A stretch of DNA of 64,000 bases from Bacillota bacterium (lineage in GTDB: Bacteria; Armatimonadota; HRBIN16). The stretch is from contig JAIMBJ010000002.1 in the NCBI GenBank assembly GCA_023511455.1, forward strand, positions 1-64,000, given 5' to 3'. The notes under the pieces were generated by a model. It was not told the DNA's origin and did no database searches. It was given only the letters and a program-made list of their open reading frames with translations. This document shows positions 17,858 to 27,164 of the stretch, one piece after another (positions within the stretch are counted from its first letter, which is position 1; each line of letters starts with the position of its first letter). The translations under genes were made by a program, and so were the position numbers.

Positions 17858-19231
17858 CTAGTACGGGTAAGTGTATTCCTGACCGACGTACTCCGTCACC
17901 ACGCCCGGGTTCAGCAGAATATACAGCACGCCCAGCAGCATGATGACACCGATGATTGCCAGCACCAGTCCCATTCCCGAACGGCTGGTGTATACCTTGC
18001 TCTCCTGCCCTTCCAGCACCACCATGCATTTGTGGAAGCGGTCGTACTGCAGGCGCATCTCATCGCGTGCGGTGCCGGGCAGGTCGCGTTCGTAGTAGCG
18101 TGCCCAGACGGTTACCGTCGCGTTGGGTGGGATGTAGCTCACCCGCGTGCGCACATCACCCACGTGTGCAAACCAGGGGAACGAGCGCACCGGATGATAG
18201 TTGTAAAACAGCGCGATGTGGTCGGGGTAGAACTCCGCCCCTTCCACCTCCACAATCGCTTTGCCCGTGCCGTCGTCCAGTATGAAGTCGACCCTGTGCG
18301 TGGCGCTGTAGATGGTCTCCCAGCGGTAGACGGTGCGCGTTTTCCAGCTTTTGCTCTGCGAGTCATAATATCGCTTTATACGGCGCACGTAACGCTCGGA
18401 GAGTTCGCTGATGTAGATGCCGGGGATGTCTCCGACCTGACTCTGCACCACGCCAAAGGCAGGTTCCGCTGTGCCGCGCACCTTGAGGAAACCGTGCGAC
18501 GCGCTGCGCAGACGTGCCAGCGGGGTGTTGCGCAGCAGTTGCCCCTGTTGCCATGTGCGCGCCGCGAAGGCGAGGCAGGCGACGCTTGCGAGGGTCAGCC
18601 CACCCGCCACCCAGCCGTCTGGCTCGGGCTGCAACTGTTGGCGGATGAGTAACGCCGCCAGCGGCAGCATCATGGTCACCCCGCCTGTTAGCAGAAGGCT
18701 CAGGAGGACCTGCGCGGGCAGTGCGCCCCTTTGCCAGCCGCTCGCCCATTGCAGCAGTAACATCAGGCACACAAACGCAAACAGCGAAGCCACCGCAATC
18801 GGTGCGAGGAGGCCTGCAGTGGGGACCCTGGGCAGCGATTCGGTGGAATAAGGTACGCTGGGAAGACGCGGGGCTGGGGGACCCGGCGACGGAAGGCGGC
18901 TCAAGCCGATATTTGCCCGACGGATGAGATCGGAGCCGGAGGGGGCAAGTTCCAGGCACTTCAGGTACCAACGGCGCGCGGTATCGTACCTGCCCAGCTG
19001 GTGCGCCCAATCGGCGGTGCGGAAGGCAATCTGAGCGCGTGCGGTATCGTCGGGGGCGAGCGCATACGCCTTCTCCAGCACCTTGAACGCACGGTCGAAT
19101 TCGCCTTTCTCCCAAACCTGTCGTGCCCGCGCAAACTCCTGTTTCCACGCGGGTGAGGCAGACGTTTGTGCCTGAGCAGACGCCGCGCACAACGCGAGCG
19201 CCAGTATGGCCAGGGGCAGTATCGTTCTCAT
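17858..19231 (-). CDS. TPR and GIDE-like membrane protein, partner of LemA
   Basis: This 457-residue protein has a signal peptide (ending SAQAQ), then two or three TPR-like helices (about 25-100: FDRAFKVLEKAYALAP, RYDTARRWYLKCLELAP), and several transmembrane segments around 130-230. A soluble domain at about 240-410 follows (RSASHGFLKVRGTAEPAF ... FILDDGTGKAIVEVEGAEF), and a final transmembrane helix lies near the C-terminus. The soluble part resembles the GIDE domain of membrane-bound MUL1-like proteins; that match is by pattern only. I chose the ATG at 19231, where the signal peptide begins, over GTG at 19252, which has no ribosome binding site. It is probably a membrane complex partner of LemA. 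Confidence 0.75.
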   Translation of the reverse strand: MRTILPLAILALALCAASAQAQTSASPAWKQEFARARQVWEKGEFDRAFKVLEKAYALAPDDTARAQIAFRTADWAHQLGRYDTARRWYLKCLELAPSGSDLIRRANIGLSRLPSPGPPAPRLPSVPYSTESLPRVPTAGLLAPIAVASLFAFVCLMLLLQWASGWQRGALPAQVLLSLLLTGGVTMMLPLAALLIRQQLQPEPDGWVAGGLTLASVACLAFAARTWQQGQLLRNTPLARLRSASHGFLKVRGTAEPAFGVVQSQVGDIPGIYISELSERYVRRIKRYYDSQSKSWKTRTVYRWETIYSATHRVDFILDDGTGKAIVEVEGAEFYPDHIALFYNYHPVRSFPWFAHVGDVRTRVSYIPPNATVTVWARYYERDLPGTARDEMRLQYDRFHKCMVVLEGQESKVYTSRSGMGLVLAIIGVIMLLGVLYILLNPGVVTEYVGQEYTYPY

Positions 19232-19394
19232 CGCTCCCTCTCGGAAAGACACCGCACGCAGGCGAAAGTTGCGTTCACCTGTTTAGATTCACCGGATAGA
19301 TTCGCGTTGCCTGCTGTCAGAGGGCGCAGATTGCCTTCAGGTCAGCCCGCATCATCGACACACAGTTCGCGGCGTTGCAGGTGTTGTCCGTGGA

Positions 19395-19419
19395 CGGCTC
19401 AGTGGGAGCTTCGCCCTCC
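19395..19419. repeat. Dispersed GGGAGC-TCGCCCTCC repeat
   Basis: The sequence CGGCTCAGT then GGGAGCTTCGCCCTCC matches the copy at 17196-17220 at most positions and the inverted copy at 59343-59368. It lies in the 455-base gap between the TPR gene and the transporter operon, which otherwise holds a promoter and a leader. Confidence 0.55.
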
Positions 19420-19488
19420 AATTGGTGCCTGCGCATTACCATTACCTGGCGGGCGGACCTCCGGTGAGCCGTAAACGCGGTGCTCTTC

Positions 19489-19518
19489 TTGTCTCATCTC
19501 CTTCCTGCCATGTATAAT
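19489..19518 (+). promoter_or_regulatory. Probable promoter of the double-permease ABC operon
   Basis: TTGTCT at 19489-19494 and a perfect TATAAT at 19513-19518 are 18 bases apart. It implies a transcript starting near 19525 and a leader of about 160 bases before the permease gene. Confidence 0.55.
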
Positions 19519-19524
19519 AAGGTG

Positions 19525-19686
19525 GTAATATCCGCATCGGTTATTTTGCTCGCCTGAAGCCGTCAGGTGCCCCTTGCGCTCGGACTACCGGGCTTTGACA
19601 AGGAGAGCGGGCAGGTGATTTACCCCTTGCCCGTTCCAAGGTGTGTTTGTCGTGCGCCTTCATCCTTTTATGGAGAAATCGTGCCG
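19525..19686 (+). promoter_or_regulatory. Structured 5' leader with competing hairpins
   Basis: Helix 1 pairs CCTTG (19572-19576) with CAAGG (19599-19603) around an inner stem GCTCGG/CCGGGC with an ACTA loop. Helix 2 pairs CGGGCAGG (19608-19615) with CCTTGCCCG (19625-19633). CAAGG at 19599-19603 can pair equally well with CCTTG at 19625-19629, so the two arrangements exclude each other. This is the layout of an attenuator or riboswitch, but no known riboswitch consensus was recognised. Confidence 0.4.
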
Positions 19687-21411
19687 ATGCATTTTCTGAA
19701 ATCGCCAATCTACGAGCTCAAACAGACGACCCGGGAGTTTCGGTGGAGCGATGCCTTCGTTTTGCTGACCATCACGGCATTGCTTTATCTCGGGGTGCAT
19801 TTCGGTTTTCATGCACCGGAGGTGGTCAAAGGCCCCGGCATTGTGCTTCACCCAACTGCGCTGCCCTACTATGCGTTGCGCTCGGTGATTCGCATGGGGG
19901 CGGCGTACATGCTGTCGTTAATGTTCACCCTGGTTTACGGTTATGCAGCAGCGCGCAGCCGTCGGGCAGAGCAGATTCTGTTGCCCACGCTGGACGTGCT
20001 GCAGAGCGTGCCCATTCTGTCGTTCCTGCCTGTAGTTTTGCTGGGGCTGAGCGCAATCTTGCAGGAGCAGCTGGCGGCGGAACTGGCGTCTATCGTGCTC
20101 ATCTTCACCAGTCAGGTGTGGAACATGACCTTTTCGTGGTACCAGTCGCTGACCACCCTGCCCGGAGACCTGCGCGAGGCGGCAGCTATCCTGCGGCTGA
20201 ACTGGTGGCTGAGGATGCGCAAGCTGGAACTCCCCTTTGGCGCGATTGGCCTTATCTGGAACAGCATGATGAGCTGGGCGGGGGGATGGTTCTTCCTGAT
20301 GGCGGCAGAGATATTCACGGTAGGCGAACGAGACTATCGCCTGCCCGGGCTGGGCGCGTATCTGCGCGAGGCGTCGCATCAGGGAAACATCGCGGCTATA
20401 CTGTGGGGGCTGGGCACACTCGTGCTGGTGATTGTGCTGCTGGACCAGCTGGTATGGCGCCCGCTGGTGGCGTGGAGCGAAAAGTTCAAACTGGAGATGA
20501 TCGAACAGGAGACGCATGCCAGCTCGTGGTTCTACGACATCCTGCGCTCCTCCAGGCTGTCGGAAAGGGTATCGGCTTTCTGGGAACGGATTGGGGAGCG
20601 AGTGGACGCCTGGACCCTGCGAGTATGGCCCTTCCGCCCTGAGCGCGCGCCCGAGCAGGCGCAACGTCAGGATGTTGCCTGGAGGCTTTTCTTTCTGGCG
20701 ATATTGCTGCTGGTTGCTTACGGCACGCTACGTGCTCTGCATCTGCTGATTCAGGTGCAGCTGTCGCAATGGCTGGCTATTTTGCAGGGCGTTTTCATGA
20801 CCGCGCTGCGGGTGGCTTTGGCACTGGCTATTGCCTTCGGCTGGACGGTTCCGCTGGGAGTGTATATCGGCATGAACGCGCGGCTCGCCGCGTGGTTGCA
20901 GCCGCTGGTGCAGATTGCCGCGTCCATTCCAGCCACCGCGCTGTTCCCTGTCTTCGTGCTGATGCTGCTGAACCTGCCCGCCGGTTTGAACATGGCGGCG
21001 GTGCTTTTGATGCTGACGGGCACACAGTGGTATCTTCTATTTAACGTGATTGCGGGTACCATGTCCATCCCGCAGGAGTTGCGCTTTACCGTCACCCTGC
21101 TGGGGATGAACCGCTGGCAGAAGTGGCGCGTGCTGATATTGCCCGCGCTGTTTCCGTATCTGATTACCGGCGCGATTACCGCCAGCGGAGGTGCATGGAA
21201 CGCCAGCATTGTGGCGGAATACGTGGAGTTTGGTGGACGCACCCTGCGTGTCACCGGACTGGGAGACCTGATTGCCGCCAGCACCGCTGAAGGTGATTTT
21301 CCCATGCTGCTGGCATCGACGCTCACCATGATTCTGACGGTCGTACTCGTGAACCGTTTGCTCTGGAGACGATTGTACCGGATTGCCGCATCACGCTACA
21401 GGATGGAGTGA
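19687..21411 (+). CDS. NitT/TauT-type ABC transporter, fused double permease
   Basis: The protein of about 574 residues joins two BPD_transp_1 permease domains, about residues 60-275 and 365-565, each with five or six transmembrane helices. Each half has an EAA-like loop: DLREAAAILRLNWW in the first and QELRFTVTLLGMNRW in the second. A polar linker of about 90 residues separates them. The fusion would replace the usual homodimer. Start choice is ATG at 19687, with GTG at 19681 possible; GGAGA precedes both. The ATPase gene follows after 4 bases. No periplasmic binding protein is linked, so the substrate (nitrate, sulfonate, taurine or other) is unknown. Confidence 0.88.
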   Translation: MHFLKSPIYELKQTTREFRWSDAFVLLTITALLYLGVHFGFHAPEVVKGPGIVLHPTALPYYALRSVIRMGAAYMLSLMFTLVYGYAAARSRRAEQILLPTLDVLQSVPILSFLPVVLLGLSAILQEQLAAELASIVLIFTSQVWNMTFSWYQSLTTLPGDLREAAAILRLNWWLRMRKLELPFGAIGLIWNSMMSWAGGWFFLMAAEIFTVGERDYRLPGLGAYLREASHQGNIAAILWGLGTLVLVIVLLDQLVWRPLVAWSEKFKLEMIEQETHASSWFYDILRSSRLSERVSAFWERIGERVDAWTLRVWPFRPERAPEQAQRQDVAWRLFFLAILLLVAYGTLRALHLLIQVQLSQWLAILQGVFMTALRVALALAIAFGWTVPLGVYIGMNARLAAWLQPLVQIAASIPATALFPVFVLMLLNLPAGLNMAAVLLMLTGTQWYLLFNVIAGTMSIPQELRFTVTLLGMNRWQKWRVLILPALFPYLITGAITASGGAWNASIVAEYVEFGGRTLRVTGLGDLIAASTAEGDFPMLLASTLTMILTVVLVNRLLWRRLYRIAASRYRME

Positions 21412-21415
21412 AGAA

Positions 21416-22732
21416 ATGAACAATGGACAGACACTGGTAGAGCTGGAGCATGTCAGCCAGGTGTACGCCACCGGTAGAAAGCGATTTTATGCGGTACAGG
21501 ACATCAACCTGAGTATTAACGAGGGGGAGTTCGTTTGTTTGCTGGGTCCTTCGGGTTGTGGCAAGAGCACGCTGTTGCGTTTGATTACGGGACTGCAACG
21601 TCCGACGGAGGGTGTCGTCCGCTATCGTGGGCAGGAGCTGCAGGGTGTCAACCCGCATGCCAGTATTGTCTTTCAGACCTTCGCGCTGTTCCCATGGTTG
21701 TCGGTGCAGGAGAACGTGGAGGTCGCCCTGAAGGCGCGGGGAGTGCCGCCCAAACTCCGCACCGCGCGCGCCCTGGATTTGCTCGACCGGGTGGGACTGG
21801 ACGGCTTTGAGAACGCCTATCCGCGCGAGCTGTCGGGCGGGATGCGCCAGAAGGTGGGCTTCGCCCGTGCCATGGCGGTGGAGCCAGAGCTGTTGTGCCT
21901 CGACGAGCCGTTTTCCGCGCTGGATGTGCTCAGCTCGGAAGCGTTGCGCGGCGAACTGCTGGAGCTGTGGCTGGACGGTAAAATCCCCACCAAGACCATC
22001 CTGATGGTCACGCACAACATCGAGGAAGCGGCGGAGATGGCAGACCGCCTGGTCATCATGGGTACGTCACCCGGAAGGATTATAGCTGAGGTGAACGTCG
22101 ACCTGCCGCATCCCCGGCACCGCAAGTCCCCCCAGTTCTTGAAGCTCATCGACCACATCTACGCCATCCTTGCCGGACAGACTCAGCCCGAGCCGGTAGA
22201 GATGGGTACCGCGCCCGGCAAGCCCGGCGTGACCCGATGGCTGCCCCAAATCCAGATTAGCGACCTCGTGGGGTTGCTCGAGCACCTCGCCGAATCTTCA
22301 GAGCCCACCTACGACATTTATCAGCTTACCGAAGACTTCGGTGCGGACTCCGACCTGGTGCTGCGCCTGATTGATACGGCGGAACTGCTGGGCTTCGTTC
22401 GCGTCGGGCAGGGTGACGTGATGCTCACCCCGCTGGGCGAGACCTTCAGCGAGGCAAGCATCCTCACCCGTAAGGAGATATTCTCCACGCGGATTCGGAG
22501 GCTACCTATCTTCCAGTGGCTGATCAACATGCTGCAGATTGCCGAGAACCAGAGTCTGAAGCGCGATGTGGTGCGCCTCGCGCTGGAGCTGGAACTGCCC
22601 CCGGCGGAGGCGGAGAAGCAGCTCAACACCATTATCGAATGGGGGCGATACGGTGAGCTCATCGCTTACGACGATGAGACCGAGATGCTGATGCTGGAGC
22701 CGCTGGCAGGTCAGGCGGTGGCCACGCATTGA
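21416..22732 (+). CDS. NitT/TauT-type ABC transporter ATP-binding protein with AAA-associated C-terminal domain
   Basis: This is the ATPase of the preceding permease, with 438 residues. Walker A is GPSGCGKST, the signature is LSGGMRQK and Walker B is LLCLDEPFSALD. Residues about 1-265 are the nucleotide-binding domain. Residues about 280-430 form the extra domain known as AAA_assoc_C in nitrate/sulfonate-type ATPases, with a winged-helix-like segment (EDFGADSDLVLRLIDTAELLGFV) that may be regulatory. GGAG lies seven bases before the chosen ATG. The longer frame upstream overlaps the permease end and is not supported. The gene converges with the GH116-like gene. Confidence 0.92.
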   Translation: MNNGQTLVELEHVSQVYATGRKRFYAVQDINLSINEGEFVCLLGPSGCGKSTLLRLITGLQRPTEGVVRYRGQELQGVNPHASIVFQTFALFPWLSVQENVEVALKARGVPPKLRTARALDLLDRVGLDGFENAYPRELSGGMRQKVGFARAMAVEPELLCLDEPFSALDVLSSEALRGELLELWLDGKIPTKTILMVTHNIEEAAEMADRLVIMGTSPGRIIAEVNVDLPHPRHRKSPQFLKLIDHIYAILAGQTQPEPVEMGTAPGKPGVTRWLPQIQISDLVGLLEHLAESSEPTYDIYQLTEDFGADSDLVLRLIDTAELLGFVRVGQGDVMLTPLGETFSEASILTRKEIFSTRIRRLPIFQWLINMLQIAENQSLKRDVVRLALELELPPAEAEKQLNTIIEWGRYGELIAYDDETEMLMLEPLAGQAVATH

Positions 22733-22739
22733 GAGCTGG

Positions 22740-25700
22740 CTACCACCGCAGCGCCACGGTCACCTGCGCCGGAGATTGCAGGTTCTGCTCCTGCGCAAAG
22801 CGGAGGATGACCTGATTACCTTTTGTTTGTACGGAGACTTGCGCCGTTTGCCTGCCGATGCGCACGCTGGCGGACCGCAGGGTGGTACCCTCCGGTATCT
22901 GGAACACCAGCTCGCGCAACCGCAGGAAGCCATAGCGCAGGTCTATCTCCTCGCGTTGCTCGTTGGTGCTACGCTTTTGTGCGAATAGCCCCCACCCTGT
23001 TCCCGTGATGAAGAAGCTGCGGTGGTCGTTGGGCTTCCAGCGCGGGGCAAAGCCGAGTACGCCAGCGGGAGTGTCCAGAATCAGTCCCTGCGCCGCCAGC
23101 AACAGCCCGAACGAGCTCATGGCGCGGGCGTAGAACTTGCCACACTCCAGCTCGTTAAACGGGTTGCCGCCCGGTCCCGAATTGACGCCGTCGCGCCGAC
23201 GCCCGTCGTATCGGCTGCGCGTGGTGTTGACCAGATGCACCGCTTCGTCGACCATCCCTTCCCATAGCATCAGTCCGGCTACCGCGTACTCGATACCTGT
23301 CCACACCTCATCGGCATAGCCGATGAAGGGGTCGGGGCGCCCACCGCGCGGCCATGTACACATCAGCAGCCCCGCTTCATTGTCCAGCAGGTAGCGGCGG
23401 GGAAACTGCAGATGTCCTATCATGTTGTATCGGAAGTTATAGCGGTAGATGGACTGCAATGCCCGACGCACCGCCTCACGCGGGTATAGATAGCCGAGCC
23501 CCAGCTGGTGCGCCCACCACTGTCCCAGCAGCTGGTCGCTGTGGCAGCCGGTGTTATAGTCGTTGGCAGCAGGCGTGCCCGGCTTTTGAATGTAATACCC
23601 GCCGTTCCACAACTGGGCGTGCTGGTTGCGCGAGCCTGCCAGCCGAATGCGCCGGTAGCGCTGCGCCGCCGACTGGTCGCCCATGCGCAGAGCCATCTGC
23701 TCCGCCGCTGCCAGCGCGCACAGGTACTGCGAACCGATGAAGGTGGTGGCTCCCGATACCGCGCAGTCATAAGTATTCCACTGTATCCCCGAAGGCACGC
23801 CGTCCTCGTCGGGGTCTATCTTGCGAATCAGCCACTCGGTCGCCAGCCTAGCGCGGCTCCATATCTTCTTCAGGAAGGCGTTGTCGGGCGCGGTGAGATG
23901 CTCCCGATAAGCCGCGCAGATGGTGGCGCACTGTCCGTCGATGAACGCCTCGTGCTGCCAGTGTTGGCGGTGGGAGGTCTCGCCATCTGGGTGCAGGAAC
24001 ACCAGCAGGTCGCTCTCGCGCATGTTGCGTCCGATTTCGGGGAAGAGACGTGCATGTGTCTGCGCGTAGTTCCACACGTGCGTGCAGTTCAGCGGGCAGC
24101 AGGCGTAGCTGCCTTCGTAGCCCGCGAAGTAGCCGTTGTCCGACCAGAAGCAGGTCGGGCTGCGCAGGATGACCGCCTGCGACGTGATGGCGTCCAGCAT
24201 TAGCGGCGGCAGGTTGGACTGGTACATGGTCTGATGATACAGTTGCGTCCAGCCCCACAGCTGCGGCAGGTGCTGTAGCACGTACTCCGCTGCCTGTTGC
24301 CCTGTACGGAACCAGCGGTAGTACAGGTTGCCGCGTCGGCGGAACCGCTCCACGTGCGGATAGCTCCAGCCCATCACGAAATGCACCACACGCTGCTCGC
24401 CGGGTGCCAAACGCAGCGGGGCTTCGATGGCGCCGTGCTGTCCTTGCGCGGATCCGCCGGTGCGCAGTTCATCCAGCGCGCTCCAGCGGGGGAAGCGGGT
24501 GTCGGGCTGGTCGGTTTTGACGCATACGTTGCCCGCACGCGGATGCCATTCTGTCAGGTACAGGTTACCTCGCTCGCGGATGCCCAGCGCCCCAAAGAAC
24601 AGCTCCTGCGTCCACGAAAGGTTCCCCTCGGGCAGCTGCCCCGCCAGCGACAACACGACCGTGCCGTTGCCGTAGCGACGCATCAGCAGCAGCGGCGTTC
24701 CATCCGACCATTGCGCCAGCACCTGCCAGTCGCCCGGCTCGAACCCCTCCAGCCGCAAACAGGAGTCAATCTCCCATTCTTCGATGTTGAGATTCGGAAA
24801 CATCTGCCTGCCGAGCGCTGTCCACTCTGGTCGCTGAGAGCTCGGCGGCGATGGCATGTCGCGCATGTTGGTGGCACGCAGGGCAAGAGCCTGTCGCATC
24901 TGTGGCAGCGCAGCAATCAGGGAAAACATCGCCACGGGCGATTCATCCGCAAACACGATGTGGTCGATGTTGATATGCCCCCAGCCGCCCGCGTGGTTGT
25001 CCACTATCTGTATCTGTGCTTGCTTGCCAATCAGGTCACCCACGTCCCATTCGTAAGGCTCCAGACGCTCGGCGTTGCGTCCGGTGGCGGTGCGCGCCAC
25101 CTTGCCGTCCACCAGCAGGTTGATGCACGTCTCGCCCAGATGGTTACCACCACCGATGAGAAAGCCGATGAACCGCTTCTGGATTTGGAAAGGACGCGAA
25201 CTCAGCCTGCCTTTCGGAGCGTCGTTGGGCAGATAGGTGTTGACCAGCCCATTACCGACAAAGCCACTCACCGGTTGCTGCCCGGGCGACGTGCCCGAAT
25301 GGGGCTTGGTGCCGAACGCCTCGCCCTCTACCGTCCAGCCCTCGTAGCTGTCTTTCTCGAAGTCTTCGAACACCTCCCACGGGGGCACCAGGTTACCCCA
25401 GAAGCTGGCGCGCGGCGAAGTAATCAGCACCACGCCTCCTGCCTGCAGCGTCTGGTACGCCTCGATGATCTGTCGCCAGTTTTCGGGCTGCTGCCACCCG
25501 CCGGGCAGTTCGCTGGGCATGGTGAGATGCCTCAGGTAATACAAGGGCGCGGGAGTCATATCCCTGCCCGTTTGCCGGTCGTAAATCGCCTGTGCGCCCG
25601 GACGGCGAAGCGGCACGGACGTCACGGAGCGCGAATAGCCGGGCGTCGCGTCCAGCGCGTTGTCTCGCTCAGCGGACTGCGGCAGCGTGAACAGCAAGGA

Positions 25701-26312
25701 CAGGTCTACGGGACGGTTGCCACGGTTGCGCACCGTCCAGCGGAAAACCGCGCATGGGAGCGCAGAGTGGAAGGCATCTAACGGAATGAAGGGATTAAAC
25801 GCCTCCAGCACCACATCCACCGGCAAGCGGCGCGTGTCGTAGTGCAGGCGAGCGATGGGATAGCCTCCCTCAAACGCGATGACCGGGATGGCAGGTACGT
25901 CCTGTTCCGATGGGGTCTGCAGCAGATACAGCTGCCCATCCAGGCGCAGGGCAAAGTGGACATGCGGCAGCGGCTCCTCCGTGTCATTATTGAATATCTG
26001 CCACACCGACAGCTTGCCCTGCCCGTCCAGCCACACTGTGCCCGTGCCGATTCCGCCGATGGGCATCAGCACGTACTCGAGGTTCGCGCCGCGGTAGGTG
26101 CGAGGAGTCTGCGTGGGATAGCCACGCGCAGTCGGTAGGGAAGACAAATTGCCTCGAGAGACCTGCCACACCTCAGGCTTTTGTTCCTCATTGGCTGCAG
26201 GAAGGTCGCGCATGAACACCGCGCCCGTCGCACCTGCCAGCATGATTTGCAGGAACTCTCGCCGGTTCAACTCCCCACCACAACGCCCGGAACAACCGCA
26301 CTCTCGCCTCAT
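22740..26312 (-). CDS. Tat-exported GH116-like glycoside hydrolase with inserted beta-sandwich domain
   Basis: This large enzyme of 1190 residues has a Tat-type signal (NRREFLQIML). The N-terminal beta-sandwich region (about 60-310) and the C-terminal alpha-barrel (about 690-1130) match the GBA2/DUF608 architecture of family GH116. Candidate catalytic residues, by remembered alignment with human GBA2, are Glu in FAGYEGSY (about 732) for the nucleophile and Asp in CHSDQLLGQWW (about 925) for the acid/base. Residues about 320-465 form an inserted domain (FLIGGGNHLGET ... GGWGHINIDH) like the beta-sandwich appended to GH32-type enzymes. A beta-glucoside or beta-xyloside substrate is likely. The start has AGGTGA six bases upstream. 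It is transcribed alone. Confidence 0.85.
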   Translation of the reverse strand: MRRECGCSGRCGGELNRREFLQIMLAGATGAVFMRDLPAANEEQKPEVWQVSRGNLSSLPTARGYPTQTPRTYRGANLEYVLMPIGGIGTGTVWLDGQGKLSVWQIFNNDTEEPLPHVHFALRLDGQLYLLQTPSEQDVPAIPVIAFEGGYPIARLHYDTRRLPVDVVLEAFNPFIPLDAFHSALPCAVFRWTVRNRGNRPVDLSLLFTLPQSAERDNALDATPGYSRSVTSVPLRRPGAQAIYDRQTGRDMTPAPLYYLRHLTMPSELPGGWQQPENWRQIIEAYQTLQAGGVVLITSPRASFWGNLVPPWEVFEDFEKDSYEGWTVEGEAFGTKPHSGTSPGQQPVSGFVGNGLVNTYLPNDAPKGRLSSRPFQIQKRFIGFLIGGGNHLGETCINLLVDGKVARTATGRNAERLEPYEWDVGDLIGKQAQIQIVDNHAGGWGHINIDHIVFADESPVAMFSLIAALPQMRQALALRATNMRDMPSPPSSQRPEWTALGRQMFPNLNIEEWEIDSCLRLEGFEPGDWQVLAQWSDGTPLLLMRRYGNGTVVLSLAGQLPEGNLSWTQELFFGALGIRERGNLYLTEWHPRAGNVCVKTDQPDTRFPRWSALDELRTGGSAQGQHGAIEAPLRLAPGEQRVVHFVMGWSYPHVERFRRRGNLYYRWFRTGQQAAEYVLQHLPQLWGWTQLYHQTMYQSNLPPLMLDAITSQAVILRSPTCFWSDNGYFAGYEGSYACCPLNCTHVWNYAQTHARLFPEIGRNMRESDLLVFLHPDGETSHRQHWQHEAFIDGQCATICAAYREHLTAPDNAFLKKIWSRARLATEWLIRKIDPDEDGVPSGIQWNTYDCAVSGATTFIGSQYLCALAAAEQMALRMGDQSAAQRYRRIRLAGSRNQHAQLWNGGYYIQKPGTPAANDYNTGCHSDQLLGQWWAHQLGLGYLYPREAVRRALQSIYRYNFRYNMIGHLQFPRRYLLDNEAGLLMCTWPRGGRPDPFIGYADEVWTGIEYAVAGLMLWEGMVDEAVHLVNTTRSRYDGRRRDGVNSGPGGNPFNELECGKFYARAMSSFGLLLAAQGLILDTPAGVLGFAPRWKPNDHRSFFITGTGWGLFAQKRSTNEQREEIDLRYGFLRLRELVFQIPEGTTLRSASVRIGRQTAQVSVQTKGNQVILRFAQEQNLQSPAQVTVALRW

Positions 26313-26477
26313 CTCTTATCACCTGCCTGGAAGATGATATGGATGCAGCTCGATACCTTTCTTCGCAGGATAAAACCCTGACTCCTTCTGGCGATACAGA
26401 AGGTGCTTCGGGAACATATATCGAACCTTCTCAACGTAAGAATCCAGCGGATGATACGATTTTGATGGGGGTGAACG

Positions 26478-27017
26478 ATGCGCCGAGCGATTGCATTCGT
26501 GCTTGGAGCAGTGACGATTGCCCTTATCTTCTACGCCTTCCAGCCCAGTGCCCCTGTTGCAGGACAGACCGCGCCCGACGTTATTTTAAGATTCACGGAG
26601 GGGGGCGAACAACGGTCTCTCTCTTCCTATCGGGGTGGCGTGCTGGTGCTGGACTTCTGGTCCACTTCGTGTGCCCCTTGCCGCGATGCCATGCCGAAGA
26701 TGGAAGAGTTTCACCGTCGATACAAAGGTCAGGGTGTGACCGTCATTGGAGTAGCAGTGGACGTTGACGATTACAACCGCGTGGTTCAGCTGGCTAAAGA
26801 AGCGGGGGTCACTTACACCATCGCCGCAGACACCAGCGGCGAGGCAAAGCAGTATTACCAGCCTCGCACCTTGCCGACGCTGGTGGTGATAGACAAAGAC
26901 GGTGTAATCGCCCTGCGCGTGGATGGTTACGACCCCCGCAACCGCGAGAAGCTGCTGGAAGATGCGGTGAAGCGCGCATTAGAAAAACCAGCGAAACCTA
27001 TCGTGCAGCAGCAGTGA
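26478..27017 (+). CDS. TlpA/ResA-like thioredoxin-fold protein
   Basis: This is a membrane-anchored thioredoxin-like oxidoreductase of 179 residues. Residues 4-20 form an uncleaved or cleavable signal helix. The redox motif is CAPC (Cys65 and Cys68) in FWSTSCAPCRDAMP, and the cis-Pro region is RTLPTLVVID. The order of elements matches the AhpC-TSA/redoxin ResA-TlpA group that handles disulfides or cytochrome c maturation outside the cytoplasm. No cytochrome maturation genes are adjacent. A strong terminator follows at 27077-27098, so the gene is probably monocistronic. Confidence 0.9.
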   Translation: MRRAIAFVLGAVTIALIFYAFQPSAPVAGQTAPDVILRFTEGGEQRSLSSYRGGVLVLDFWSTSCAPCRDAMPKMEEFHRRYKGQGVTVIGVAVDVDDYNRVVQLAKEAGVTYTIAADTSGEAKQYYQPRTLPTLVVIDKDGVIALRVDGYDPRNREKLLEDAVKRALEKPAKPIVQQQ

Positions 27018-27076
27018 GCACGTAATGCTGGAGTATATGGCGTTGACAGGCGAAGTCTCGCTGTGCTGGCTACCGA

Positions 27077-27098
27077 CCCCGCGCAAGCGGGGTTTTTT
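27077..27098 (+). terminator. Intrinsic terminator after the thioredoxin-like gene
   Basis: CCCCGC (27077-27082) pairs with GCGGGG (27087-27092) around a GCAA tetraloop, followed by six T. It lies 59 bases after the stop codon. Confidence 0.9.
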
Positions 27099-27164
27099 GG
27101 TGGACGCAAGTGCGGGTTCAGCCGCACGGGAACGCCCCATCTACCCTGATGCCTGTACGCCATG

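Noticed and set aside
19525-19686. A known riboswitch (guanidine-I/ykkC or TPP) in the transporter leader
   Set aside because: The conserved sequence blocks of those classes were looked for by eye and not found. Only the competing pairings are supported.
24297-25781. A 494-codon open frame antisense to the GH116-like gene
   Set aside because: It lies wholly inside a gene with clear domains, has biased composition and no start signal.
27043-27071. TTGACA at 27043-27048 as a promoter for iolB
   Set aside because: No acceptable -10 hexamer lies 16-18 bases downstream, and a terminator hairpin begins at 27077.
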